DNA of 64,000 nucleotides from Pyxicephalus adspersus. Taxonomy: Eukaryota > Chordata > Amphibia > Anura > Pyxicephalidae. The position numbers and the translations under genes were made by a program. Position 1 is the first letter of the stretch, and each line of letters starts with the position of its first letter. Below the pieces are notes generated by a model that saw only the letters and a list, made by a program, of their open reading frames with translations, made no database searches and had not been told where the DNA came from. The stretch is taken from contig NC_092860.1 in NCBI RefSeq assembly GCF_032062135.1, forward strand, positions 2,293,611-2,357,610, written 5' to 3'. Below, piece by piece: positions 32,694 through 44,623 of this stretch.

Positions 32694-35169
32694 TTTAAAG
32701 CACAACTCTTCGGTTGATAAAAAATATGCATTTCAAGTACTTACAATCCCAATCATATAACTGATTATAAAAGCACATATAGGCATGTATACACAATCAT
32801 ATAAGCACAGAGCTTTTCTGCTCGAGAGTAAAATAGCCTATATTAGTTTGGGATAGTTTTTAATGGATTGGAACTGTTGTTAGCTTGTAATGGCATTGAG
32901 TGATAATAAACCGAATCCGAAGGGGTAATCCCCCCAACATAGTGGGATTTAAAAAGTTTTATAAGAAAGTCCTATGTATTTGTTCAGATAGTGTTTGATG
33001 ATTATGTCATTCAAGAATTGATGTTGTAAAGCAAGTTTATTTGTTTAAAATCCAAAGCACAGACTTTCTTGTGCAGCTAAGAGTGATATGACCCCATAGT
33101 ATTGTAGGAAGTCTCTTTTAGTGCACCACAGTGTATATAATCAAAAAGATAAAATATCACCTTTAGTACTATTGTCTTCAGATTTAGAACAAATTAGAGC
33201 ACCTTTTGTTTTTTTTAATTGGTAATTCTGCTGAGGTCACTCCTCCATTGCTTCTGTCTGTTGATACATAGATGCGGTACTAATAACGTTCTATCCCTCT
33301 GATGAAGCCTATTGGTGAAACGCGTTAAGGACTGTAAAAGTTATTGTGTATCATTACAAATTATGTGATTACTGAATTGTCATTATTTGCATTTTGCAAG
33401 TATTTATCGTTTTGTGATACTTTTTTATAATATTGGATAATAAGTTGCAACCTATTGTTTTTTACCGTATATTGTGTTGTTAGTGTTGATTTTTGGCTCC
33501 ATTAAAACCCATGCAAATTTTCCCTGTTGGGAAAAGAAAACCCTTTGACATTTGTGAGTATTGGTGTGAGTATATAAACAATTCTCCCAGAGTATCCATT
33601 TCAAACATTTTTCTTTTAATTCAGTGGGGAGTTAGTATCCACCGCGTCATCCTCTTTTGGAGAAGATGTGATAAAATGTTACTCTTCGTTCTCAAAATAG
33701 GTTGAATTATATTTTTCTGTGTATATTGTGCAGGAGCGATCTGGTATGATTGGAAAAGATGAAACACAAGTGGAGCTTCTCCCCGGGGCACGTATCACTA
33801 AGTGTGGTATGGAATGAGATTTACATTTCAAATAGGAGACATACGATCAGTCCTGTAATATATACCTTAAAGGTTTCCCATTTAAATATTGGGTCACTTG
33901 GTACCAAGATGATCACTGGAATATTTGCCAAAAATAAAGATAAATAAATACATCTATGGAATGGTAATTCAAAATCATATACAGGAGAAAAAATTCAAAA
34001 TCACACGGGCTCAGCCTGTATATTTTCCCTGTTTTTCCAGGATAAACTATTATATTAATATTTTGTCGTTCATGATGGGTCACTTGCTGTTAAGTAATCT
34101 TTTGTTGTTGGCGACTAGTAGATGGTGCTTTGTCCTCATGTAAAGTTTGTATATCTGCACTTATCTGTATCTGTATAATTCCGACGCAAGAGACAAGTGT
34201 ACCTGTTCCAGGACATGCAAGGTTAGACCCAAGTATAAACCACTATTTTCTAATGGCATATGAGCACAGACAAATCTTGGTTTATACTTGAGTATATTTG
34301 ATTTGCAATAGTTAGAATCTATATAATGAAAAGGAAATGAAAAAATGGAATGCTATTATTTTTTTAGGAAAAATAAGTGGATGATGAATAGAATAATTCT
34401 AGCAGATGGTCAGAAAAGCAATATGTTTACTAATTCTTTCCAAGTATTTGTCCAGACATTCCCATAATCAGCAATTAGATTTTTCAGCTTGTGTGCAAAG
34501 AAAAATTATAAAAAAGGATGGAATCAAAAGATGAAAAAATGATTCACAAAAAAGAAAAAAAAAACAATATTTTTAGCCTAACAAGTTATTTTTTTTTAAC
34601 ATTTGGAATTCTTAGAGAACTAGGTTAGAGAAAACTGGAAAATTGCTTACTAAGTAAACCAACCTATATTGATTGCTGTTTGCTGTTTTTTTTTATTATG
34701 TATACTATATACCACAATTCCTGTGACCTGTGCAGCAAATCGTGCATCTTGGATATCCCGTTTTTGTGATGTGGTTGTCCTTTTATAACGCTTTCAGCAA
34801 AGTCCCGATGAATGGCATGTTGGAATTGTTACTAAACCACAAAGCCAGCAGGCCACCCAAGTATGTAATGTAATATATGAACTTGCAGATCTGAATTTAG
34901 ATTTGGCATTGCGGCTCCGAACATATATTTTCTAACGACGGGTAGGACATCTTGGGGGAAAGAGGCTGGACTAGGCCCAGGAAGGGGGTTGATTTGGCTG
35001 AAGCCTTGTTACTTCATTTAAATTGTTTTTTCATATAAAAATTGTCAAATATTAAAGTATTAAATGTACTGTATATGTTATAATCAGTCAGTGGACACAG
35101 GCTATAAACTGATCTTCATTTTATGGTGACATTTATCATATTTACCTACTTGCCCAGTTTTTTCCTATA
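32694..35169. other. Mostly unrecognised sequence
   Basis: The one recognisable item is the core at 33298-33327, listed separately. Frames of 65-72 codons (33493-34143) carry no motif. A- and T-homopolymers are common around 34340-34700. Confidence 0.45.
33298..33327 (-). repeat. CGTTTCACC...TTCATCAG core, inverted
   Basis: The plus strand reads CTGATGAAGCCTATTGGTGA then AACGCGTTAA, the reverse of the cores at 13058 and 24690. Confidence 0.6.
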
Positions 35170-35460
35170 ATTGTTGGACATCTTCTGAGATTTGACCAGT
35201 GTTCTGTAGAACCTTATTGTTCCTCCGCTCAGGTTTTTTTATGCAATAGGCAATATGTGATGCTCAGGTCGGTGACAACTGACACCAATGATCTTTTTGC
35301 TATCTGTAAGGGTAGCATTGTTCCCAAGGGCTAGCAATCTAAGGAATTCTTCCTACTGACCACTACACTGTACTGTGATCTTTGGATATAGTAATTATAG
35401 CTGAAAGGTATTTCAAGGGTTCCCCATGATAAAAAAGACTGCAAAACGCTGAAAGAAATT
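35170..35460 (-). mobile_element. Partial copy of the 56015-type hAT-like element
   Basis: GACACCAATGATCTTTTTGC at about 35281 is the reverse of GCCAAAAAGATCATTGGTGTC at about 56488. GGATATAGTAATTATAG near 35383 also occurs near 24922. The terminal CAG...TCTCAACC repeat is not preserved at either end. Confidence 0.6.
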
Positions 35461-38400
35461 TCAAAGAAAAAAAATGTCCAATTAGAACAGTGCTTTGCAC
35501 CTTGTTGTTACTCAAAGGAAACTTTGGGCAGATGTCTAGTGACCGGACTGATCCAAACGTGTCACTTTATGCTAATACAGAACATGTCCAGAACCGGAAA
35601 GAATGTCCGAAACACACAACATAACTTGTCACAGCAACACATTACATTGACTTGTTATGTTTAGACTGGTGGTGAGTGTATAGAGGGGTTATTGCATCCT
35701 CACACAATGAATTGCTGCCTGTAGCGTTTACCCATGGGGGCCCGATAGTGAATAAAAGGAAGGGGCAGGGAGCTGTTCACTACCACTCGCTAATGCCCAC
35801 AGTGAAATCTGAAAATGCTTTGTGCTGCAATAGGAGGTTCCAGATGGCAAAGGTGCCTGGCGTGTTGATTGTCATTTACATTGATTTAAAGAGACATGAA
35901 GAGTCCTCAGTATTGATCTACCTTCCGTAATATCTAAGATTTTTAGTAGATTTTGTGAGTCATTTTTTTTAGTTAAACTGGTCATTTAAAATCTGAATTA
36001 AAGTTTTCACTGCATCCAAACCATTATTTTGAAACTTTATAGAATCAAGATCGAATTGTTGCTTTGTCCCCTTGAGGCAGATTTACTTTCACCTGCAGCC
36101 CTACAGGTGTGTGCCCGTGAGATTGAATTCTAGTCATTTATATCAGAGAAACTGGTGCCTCCAGGACATTGGTATTATACCCCTCATATAACACTCATGG
36201 TTTGTCCTCTGGGGTAATCTTGTGGCAGATTTTAATTCATTGCAGGGAACAACGTTAGAGAGAAGGTAAGAATGGCATCCAAAACTGCTTATGTAGAAAA
36301 CAATTAGCTTCCCTCCAGTCAAAAATATAATGATTACTTCCTAGTATACTGAAAAGAGTAAAAATCTAACTTCTCGTAGCTAATTTAATATACCCTCTCA
36401 TTCCTATACAGGACTTTGTAGTAATGCCCTGTAGAGAGTTACTATTTATCCTAGCAAATAAATCGTTTTTAGGTATTTTGTATGACAATAAACACTGAAT
36501 TTCCTAGTAAAAGATTTGACTACTTATTGTCTTTGTAATGATTAATTTGTCGTCCTGCAGTAAAACTATTTTTTTCCTATTCTCTAGTTGCTAATTAAAA
36601 ATAAAATCAAATATTTAGCACGTAACAGTGGTTTTATCTGTGGAGAGCTCACTGGCATTTCTCTAGACGTTGACTCGTTGCCAAAACTGTAACCATATTT
36701 TTTAAGTCAACTTCAGGGAGACTACATGGCAAAATCACATAAAAACCATCTAAATTATCCAGGAAACATTGTTACAGTAACAGTTGGGCTGCACAGAAGA
36801 CATAAAAGCAGTGTAACCACCTTCTTTATATATTACAATGATAATATAATGAGATGTGTAATATTGTCCCTGTTCTGAGAGATAACTAAAAGCCAATCCA
36901 CATCTGTAGTTTCTTCTGTGATTAAAGACATTTTTTTTCAGGTAATCACATAGACAGGAATGAATTAAGTTTGTTCAAATCACTTTCCAAAAAAATGTTC
37001 ATTTCTCACGCTGGATCATATCATTTATTTTAAAATAGATGCTTGTAGTAAAAAGATGTTTGTAGTACTACCTGATGTATGAGTACTTGGTGCATACCTC
37101 CCAAACATCCATGATTTAGAGGAATTTGTCTCTTTTCTGTGTATATATATATATTAATAGGATGCACCTAATGCTTTTTAACCAATAATTTTGCATGTTC
37201 TTTTTCCATGATCTGGCATGGAAGGGGTGTATCATTTTCTTACATACTTTGAGTTATAAAGTGTTCTTTTTCCTGTCTCTAACAGTTAAGTCTTGTAGTA
37301 TAGTTTCATTTAAAGTTTGTATCCGGTGATTGTGCCTGTAATATACTTTCGGTCAGATGAGTGACCCTGCATTGTATGGAGGAGCACCATCCTACCGTGA
37401 CATTAATAATTACAGAACACCTAGGATTCTCAATATACTACAATGTACTTCCCCTCTTCTCTCCATTATCTAGGACTGAGTTACTTTGCAGTCTACAGAA
37501 GTGTCCGCTTTATAACTTTGTTTAATATTTTAGCACAGCAGAGGTGCTGTGTTTTCAGCTAAAACAAAAAGAAACACCCTGGATGCAAATATTGATCTGG
37601 AAAAATAAAAACATACAAGCTAAAGGTAACAAATAGTTTGCTGTTAGATTATACATATGTTTTATTGTTTATAGTTGGTAATGATGCGTTTAGTGCCGTC
37701 CTATTATAATATATTATATTTTACTACAACACACAACAAAATCTTTACACTTACATAAAGCAATCTGTACAACTGCTACAATGATAACAGTGTGTACAGA
37801 ATTGGTGCACCATTATTGTTTTTGCTTCCAGTCTTTAAATGGAACATGTTCATATCTGACTGACATTTCATTTCTAGGGAAGATCCATATTACTAATGCA
37901 GTTTTGTGAAACATGTTCATTAAAATGCTGATTAGCTAACATGTCTTTTATAGTTCAAATCGGTATGCACGGATGAAAACTTGGCCGTGGCTTAAGAAGA
38001 CATTAAATAAAAATGTCAATTGCTGTGATGACATCAGTGGTTACCTATCAACCCTAAAATGCTTCAGTAACAAAATATATGGCAGCAAAAGCCTGTTTTT
38101 TATTAGCAGTATCATTTTTCTTTCTGCACCAATGTTTTGGAAAATATGAACTAATTGAGAAATACAGCGCGTGCTTTCATGACCCAAACTAGATTCAATT
38201 CCTGACTGCTAAATCATTACATAACACAAACATGTTCCATCTCAAGATGTTCATCTGCTTGATTGCCGGTGGCAGGAGGGTTTGGTTGCATGGGCTGTAT
38301 TGTCATTCACAATTGGCTATTTGTTTGATCTCTTACTATCATTTTCAGAAAGCTATTCATAGGAAGAGTTTAAAGACATACACTTGTAGACTTCTTTTGT

Positions 38401-38839
38401 ACAATTGCTTCCTTTTATCAGTTGCATGATATGGTACAGACGGACACTGCAATGTGCAATGGTGCTTTGCGTCTGATTTTGTCTCCTTTTTGATGTGACT
38501 TGCAAGAGATAATCTAGAGAATATGTAAGAAAGCCTGCACTAGAACATTTTATGGAATTATGTCTCTATATTTTTCATGCTTTGCTGTATCTGATTTCCT
38601 TTTATAAATATGCTGCAATTTCAAATGTGATCTAAATCTCCCCTAACAGGAGATGATTCCTCCCTTGAAAGGTGAGAAGAGTTAGTGCTCATCTACCGGG
38701 ATGACTTTCTTTACATGATATCAAGCAGTGGGATTCCATGTTGACTGACAGTGATATCTTTAACATATTTCTAAATAATGTTCTGCTGACAAAACCAGTT
38801 GGTTGACTTCTGTGTCTCTATTGTTATGTTTAAATGTCT
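35461..38839. other. Long unrecognised stretch
   Basis: More than 3 kb with no repeat family that I can name. A TATATATATATA run lies at about 37142-37153. The frames at 35676-35930 and 38232-38429 (84 and 65 codons) are open but motif-free. The low repeat load may mean it holds conserved non-coding elements, which cannot be judged from one sequence. Confidence 0.4.
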
Positions 38840-39070
38840 TGTTTTAAAGCTATTTTACCAGAGAGGAGGAGGTTACAGTAGTCCAGAGGAGAGATAAGAG
38901 AGCCAACAATGAGTTTGGTGGTCTCTGGGGATAGGTAGGGGTGGATTTTTAAGATGTTTAAAGTGGCCGGACATGGAAATGTTCCCAATGTAGGGAGCAA
39001 AGAGGAGGGCAGAATTGAAGGTGACGCCAAGACAACATACCAGTGGTATTAGAATGTGACCGCTAACCAG
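38840..39070 (-). pseudogene. CR1/L2-type LINE reverse transcriptase fragment
   Basis: The minus-strand frames resemble the C-terminal part of a CR1/L2-type reverse transcriptase. One frame carries LGVTFNSALLFAPYIGNIS followed by HFKHLKN (family pattern LGV.FDS.LSF..HI..I...F.HL.N). The next frame carries SLISPLDYCNLLLSG (family pattern S.LDYCN.LL.GLP). A frameshift separates them. Only this end of the protein is present, which fits the 5' truncation usual for LINE copies. The clade within CR1/L2/Rex1 is not resolved. Confidence 0.78.
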
Positions 39071-39089
39071 GAGTCTAGCACTCATTGTC

Positions 39090-39690
39090 ACAGGAAGGGA
39101 TGGTGGACCCTTTATGTCACCAGTCTGATTGGCTGAGACATGCATGGGACGCAGAGTCTAAGCAACAGCCTGGTCTTCTCCAGAGCCTCTAGAGGTGAGG
39201 ATGTTGCACTGCAGGCCGTTGCCAGGTTGGGGCCCCTGTGATACAGGAGCGTGGTCAGACACACCAGAGGTTATGGTAAACGGCCAACAAGAGTAGTCAA
39301 CCAAAGCTGGGTCAGTATCAGAAACTGGAGACACAAAGAAGAACACCTGGAAATAGAGCCAAGAGAAACGTCTTGTTCAAGCAACTTCCTGTTGCCAGTC
39401 ACTTCCTTATCTAGGGAAGGTCATGTGATGACTGTAGACCATGTGATCCGCAGGCATCCAAGTCACCACCAGAGGCAGTGCTAGAGAAGAGGCAGTTCAG
39501 ATGGTGCTCACATCTCCATCAGCAAGTGGAGGTAAAGGGGCAGCTGACAGAGAGTCACATGATCTGGACCAGAAAGCAACCCGTGAATGAGATTCGTGAG
39601 GGGAGTTGTTGCTTGCAGCAAGGGAGTGCAAGGTTAGTGAGGCAGAATAGGGCACAGATTCTCTGGTCCTGCGGGACACTCATGTAGGCC
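39090..39690. repeat. Dispersed repeat related to 6240-7545
   Basis: It shares the CCTGGTCTTC, AGAGCCTCT, GGTGAGGAT and GCAACTTCCTGT motifs, in order, with 6800-7135. It begins about 20 bp from the LINE fragment. Frames of 60-77 codons on both strands overlap each other and show no motif. Confidence 0.5.
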
Positions 39691-40345
39691 GGTACTGGAA
39701 GTATGATTTTCAGGAGATTCTTAGGTATTAGTTCCTCAGAAAGATAACATTAAGACTGCGGTAATCTAAGGTCGGGGTCCTAAAGTGCCAATTTCCTTCC
39801 CAACAAAAAAATTCTGCTTCTGCAGGGAGGAATATTTTTGAATGAAGGCCATTTCCAGGTATTCTCCAATGTACTTGGGATACTTGAATTTCCTTTTTAA
39901 CTCATACTTGCCTTTGCAATATCCATCAATGTCCAAAACAATGCTCAGAGGGGATAAACATGGCAAAATGGAGTCCTGCCCCAATCAGGAGTTTAATTGG
40001 ATAATTGTGAAAATGATCAGCGGGAAGTGCAAATAGTCATGGTGAGTAAGTGGTACATGTCCCTTCTACTTGGTGCCCAAGAACAGTACTTGGTTGGCAC
40101 TTGCAAAGTGTGATCCAGGTTCAGAGAAAAGTCAAGGCGGACAACAGGCAAAGCTTAATCCAGATCCTAGAAATGGCCAAGGTCTATGGAAACAATTTTA
40201 TTGTATTCAATAGCATGGTAGCAGGTGCAAAGTCACAGCACCAATCACCAACACAGCTAAAGATAAAATAGCCTCTGGCCCTTTAAGAAGCCCCCATGTG
40301 CGCATGCTTGGCCACCTGCCCGGCGGGGGACGTACACCAAGTCCC
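39691..40345. repeat. Possible further part of the dispersed repeat
   Basis: Stretches such as AAGTCAAGGCGGACAACAGG and CAAAGCTTAATCCAGATCC have the same style as CAGGCGGCAATCAGGCAAAG near 7003, and the right end is GC-rich (GCCCGGCGGGGGACGTAC). The relationship is weak by eye. Confidence 0.3.
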
Positions 40346-40494
40346 ACAATGTGTCACAAGTATTATAATAGGAGAGTTTTTACCTTAGTTTCTGCTGAGG
40401 AAACAGTTTTTATAAACCGGGAAATAGAGAATTGTGTGTCCTAACTCTCCTGCCTATACAAACTTTTATGTACATCTTTTAATATGAGAATATA

Positions 40495-40700
40495 GCTTTC
40501 TTAGACTGAAAAAAAAGCCTAACATGGGAGAGCCTGGGCGATCCAGCAAATCTGAAATCTGGTCTAGGATTGAAAACATTTGCCAATAGCTAATAGCAAA
40601 TGATTTTTAGGAAATCCATTCTGTTGCTGAATCACCCAGGTTCTCCCATGATAGTCTATCTTCTCCTGTCTTTGAGGATTATTAAATCATTAGACCAGGG
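40495..40700. mobile_element. Palindromic MITE (family d), diverged copy
   Basis: GGGCGATCCAGCAAATCTG pairs with the GCTGAATCACCCAGG stretch on the right. The middle ATTGAAAACATTTGCCAATA and AGGAAATCCATTCTG match the copy at 27598. The right end is GAGGATTATTAAATCATTAG. The left terminus is eroded. Confidence 0.75.
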
Positions 40701-41365
40701 GAAAATATGTCTGGTGCTGTGACTAATTTACAAAATTACCAAATGTGTGAAAATTTTGAGGGTTTTTTGGCCTAAAATATTCATATTTTTCTATGGTATT
40801 TGTTCAGCAATAACTTATATAACATTATTAAACTTGGTATTCCTTACTGGAAATATTACAATCATTGCTAAGCCCCACATGGGTTTATATTAAACCTTTT
40901 AGACTGTTCCCCTTTAATTATCAAGTCCTGATTAAATTTGTGAATATGATAATGGCACACACCTATGTTACACTGCTATCACAGATATTATAACGGTAGG
41001 AAAGTTTGAGCTTAAATTGTGCTTTTATCATTAACTTTACAATTTACAAATACAGATTTTGCACCATGCCTCTGTTTTATTAATGGCTCACTTTTATGTC
41101 CGTCTGAGTAAATGGCTTGCAGTGTGGAGTGGAGTAGACTAAAGGAAGATTGCTTTTCCAGATATACAGATAACATGGAGAGAAAGCTTCTTCCAGTTAT
41201 AATAAATATAATGAATAGGATAAATGCTTGGATGTTAGCATGGCAACCATGCACCTAGCTAGGACAGGCTCGTGTTTTTGTCTCTGTACCAGGATCTTTT
41301 ACAACAGCCTTTTGTTGTCATGTTTTATTAGGCTTGATTTTTACTTTAAAAAGTTTTAAATAGCT
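40701..41365. other. Unrecognised AT-rich sequence
   Basis: Nothing recognised. Confidence 0.45.
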
Positions 41366-41625
41366 GACGGGCTAAAGCAATCTTTCTCTCATTTTTTAAC
41401 TTTTTTAGATTTCAGGTCCTAGGGAACCCCGGCTATAAATACTATATCACAGATCCCAGTATATTAGCTTGGAAGTTAATGGAAATAATATTAGTCTCAT
41501 ATTGTTGCTATTGGTAAAGTCCGCTTTATAGGTAGTTTACCTGACACCAATATTCTTTTTGGCTAACATAGAGGAACAAACTTTGCATTGTTCAAGTAAC
41601 TCCTAGCAAGCACTGGAGGAAAAAT
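41366..41625 (+). mobile_element. 56015-type hAT-like element, diverged copy
   Basis: AGGGAACCCCGGCTATAAAT and ACTATATCACAGATCCCAGT correspond to GGGAACCCCTTCTTTAAATA and CTATATTCACAGCTCACAGT at 56389-56425. GACACCAATATTC and AGTAACTCCTAGCAAGCACT correspond to the element's 3' part. Termini are eroded. Confidence 0.6.
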
Positions 41626-41852
41626 AAAGGGCTAATGTATAAGCAGTCACTGTAAAAGAAACCACAAAGTATTTGCATGAAATGGTATAAACTAGCAAAG
41701 CAATCTGTTTGCAGTGCATTGTAAAGCAAAGAATCTAGCAAACTATACCTGGTACAATAGCTAGGTGAAAACATTGCTAAAAATTGATTCTATTGTATTG
41801 TTGATTATTTTCTTTTAAAATTCATCATCATATAGAGAGAGTGTGTAGATAT

Positions 41853-41880
41853 AATATATATATATATGTGTGTGTGTTTG
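41853..41880. repeat. (AT)n(GT)n microsatellite
   Basis: A short compound dinucleotide array. Confidence 0.9.
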
Positions 41881-42731
41881 TATGTTCTTATTGTTACATG
41901 TTGACAAGACAAAGTTAGTACTTATTGTAATCCATCATCTGTGCCTGGGTGGATTCTCTGTGATATCCCTTGTTGCAGTAGTGAACCTAGATTTCACAAA
42001 TGAATTGTCAGCTGATATTATAGTATAATTAGTTGGGTGTGAAAGTGATCCAAGCCCTGCTCATTTACTTTGTCATAGCGTCTCTAACACTAGCAGAATG
42101 CGTATGAACCACACTAATATCTTATCTGTGTTACTGCTCATAGGTGATTTTTCAATAGATTTTCCTAAATACCTGATAGGAAATATAACATACCTAAAAA
42201 TACTTTCGTAAATTCCCCTAATGCTATGCTCAGGCCCATGGTGGGACCGGGCAGTTTAGTAGTCTCCGAGAGCTGGCACCTTGCCCTTTCTAGAAATAAT
42301 GATAGCTGGGTAATGTAATGCCGTACTCATTTCCCCAGGTGAGGTGGTGAATACCTGGAACTCCCTTACATACATAACCCAGGGTCATGTTGTAGGAATG
42401 AAGCCCTTCCCTCCAACAATGGACCTTACTAAAAAGGAAAAGAGTTTCGACATAAAGGAGGGGGCTACATGCGTTTCCTTCTTTGGCAAGCCAGAATCCT
42501 TTTATTAATAGGCATGTGGGTAACATACACGAGGCCCAATTTTCTATACAATGTCCCAAGCCTAGTGAAGGGTCTGGTTTTAATATCAGGGGAAGGGCCC
42601 TGTTTTTTCTAATATTTTTTGGTGACAAAAAAAAGCAATTATATGCATTTAAGATTACGGTACATGAATTTACAAATGCCTGTGCAAAAACAAGCATTTT
42701 TTAACATTTTTTTACCACTTGGCTAAATATA

Positions 42732-42735
<4 letters not shown>

Positions 42736-42786
<51 letters not shown>

Positions 42787-42787
42787 G
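42736..42787. repeat. (AT)n(AC)n microsatellite
   Basis: Twenty or more AT units followed by ACACACACAC. Confidence 0.95.
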
Positions 42788-43282
42788 TGTTTAATGCTTC
42801 CGTGAGATCAGATGACTTCCCTAATGGTAAAGCTATTAAACTAAAAAACTTCAATATTACAGAATAATGTGTAGAGATATTGGATGCCGTACATTGTAGC
42901 TATGCATTTCATTTGTTTTTGGTTAAAATACTTTCCAAGAATAAAAGGGATCTCATAGACAAGGGAATGACAAATGTGAGAGTGAATGACAGATAGCAGA
43001 TAAACAATTCTCTTATTTCATGTCGCAGGCACTAAAGTAGAGGGAGAGAAGCGCTCCTTATATTCAGGTGAAGTCATTTCAGTTAAAGTATTTAATCAAG
43101 AAGCTACAAAGTGCTCAGGGAGAGAGTAACAGTATGTCTCATTCTGCTTCTGTCAGTGAGAAAATGACTTGATATTATTGTAATGTATAAGAAAATATAT
43201 CTCAGATGTCTGTATATTGGGATGTACAATATATTCTGTCTGTTTTGCATTTCATATTTTAGTTCTGATACTACAGTTTTTC

Positions 43283-43624
43283 TTAAAGCGGAACTAAAGT
43301 GAAAATAAAAAAATGACAGATCCCTTGATCGTCCTAGAATTCTTCTTCGTCCCTGTGCTCAGGAAGCGTGAGATCGGCCTCTCTTTCCCTTTAGTGAATA
43401 ATGCCCCTTCTGCACATGCTTAAGATCAGGCATGGGCAGAAGGAGCAGCCATCGCCTCCTGGGATGCGTGACGTAGATATCTGCAACGAGATTGCCGCAA
43501 CGATCAAAAGACCTAAAGGGGTGGTGGTGATTTTTTTTGCCCCTAAATACAATTTTTTCTTTACATATAAGGGTTGTCTACTTTTTTTTGTAAAGTAAAA
43601 ATGTTTTGTGTAAGTCCGCTTTAA
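43283..43624 (+). mobile_element. TTAAAGCGGA-ended MITE
   Basis: The left end, TTAAAGCGGAACTAAAGTG, and the right end, which reads TTAAAGCGGACTTACAC in reverse complement, are terminal inverted repeats. The interior contains GCCTCCTGGGATGCGTGACG, shared with 48871-49355 and, in reverse, with 53243-53525, and GGGTTGTCTAC near the right end. Non-coding; superfamily not assigned. Confidence 0.82.
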
Positions 43625-44623
43625 TAATCATTCTACATATAAACTATAGCCATTGCCTACTTCAATCCAGTTATTTGCATGGTGGGTCATTTGTTTTTCC
43701 TAAACTGGAATCTATATTTGATCCCATAGATGTCATTGAGACCTAATAGTTTACAAATAACAAAGGTCATCATATTTTTTTAATATACTATATATATATT
43801 TTTTTTATCTCAGTCATTTCCAATATTCTTTACACAGTCTCTGGTGGGATGTTCAGATATATAGAAGGGAATTCCTTCTTGTAAAGAAAATCTTAAACCT
43901 CTTTGGTTCTTAAAGGAAAAAAATCATTATTGGTGTAAATCAACAATATTGGAAGTTTTTATGGTAATCTCTGGGCCTGTTGAATTGCATTCCACACTTC
44001 CAATATTACAATTGCAATATAGCCGATTAGAGTGTGCAACACCCTTCCTTTCCACTATTTTCATATTACATAAGCTGCACACAAACTGTTCACCTGTGAC
44101 CGATACATATAATGTGAACATATGATAAAGAATACTTTTTTTTATCAGACATCCAATATGTTTTGCCCAAATGCAAATGATTTCATCCTCTAACAAAATA
44201 AATATTCATATCATTCCATCACTTGCAAGTAGAATACTATGAATAATTACTATATTACAGAAAGCAGAGTGCTATCATGACAAGTATCCAGCACATCGGA
44301 GAGATAATATGCAGCTTAATAATGGAGATAACAACCTATTGTTATCCAGCAATGAATTGTCAGGTCCATTAGGTGTAATTGCGGTTCTCCAGATTGCAGT
44401 TTTGTAACTATTGTCTGTGCTAATACCTCCTTTGATGAAGGTGGAACTGTATGCGGGATGGGCAGATGCCTCATATAATAAGAGAATTTCACATAATTTT
44501 TACAATAATTAATGCAAGCAGCAACAACATGAGTTGTTGTTTTTAGGTGAGTTCATGTTAAAGGACAAGTGCATTCAAATATTTTCATCTTTAATTTATG
44601 TTATGTTTGCCCATAATATGTCT
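43625..44623. other. Unrecognised AT-rich sequence
   Basis: An 89-codon minus-strand frame (43927-44196) carries no motif. Nothing else recognised. Confidence 0.45.

Larger units (their letters stand above)
41626..43282. other. Mostly unrecognised, with two dinucleotide arrays and a 135-codon frame
   Basis: The frame on the minus strand at 42290-42697 is the second longest in the window (135 codons). Its product has no motif that I recognise; a second, 73-codon frame overlaps it on the plus strand. I see no splice sites that would make it an exon, so it is left uncalled. The rest is AT-rich. Confidence 0.4.

Noticed and set aside
42290..42697. 135-codon minus-strand frame
   Set aside because: No motif, no usable splice sites and a competing frame on the other strand; left as unassigned.
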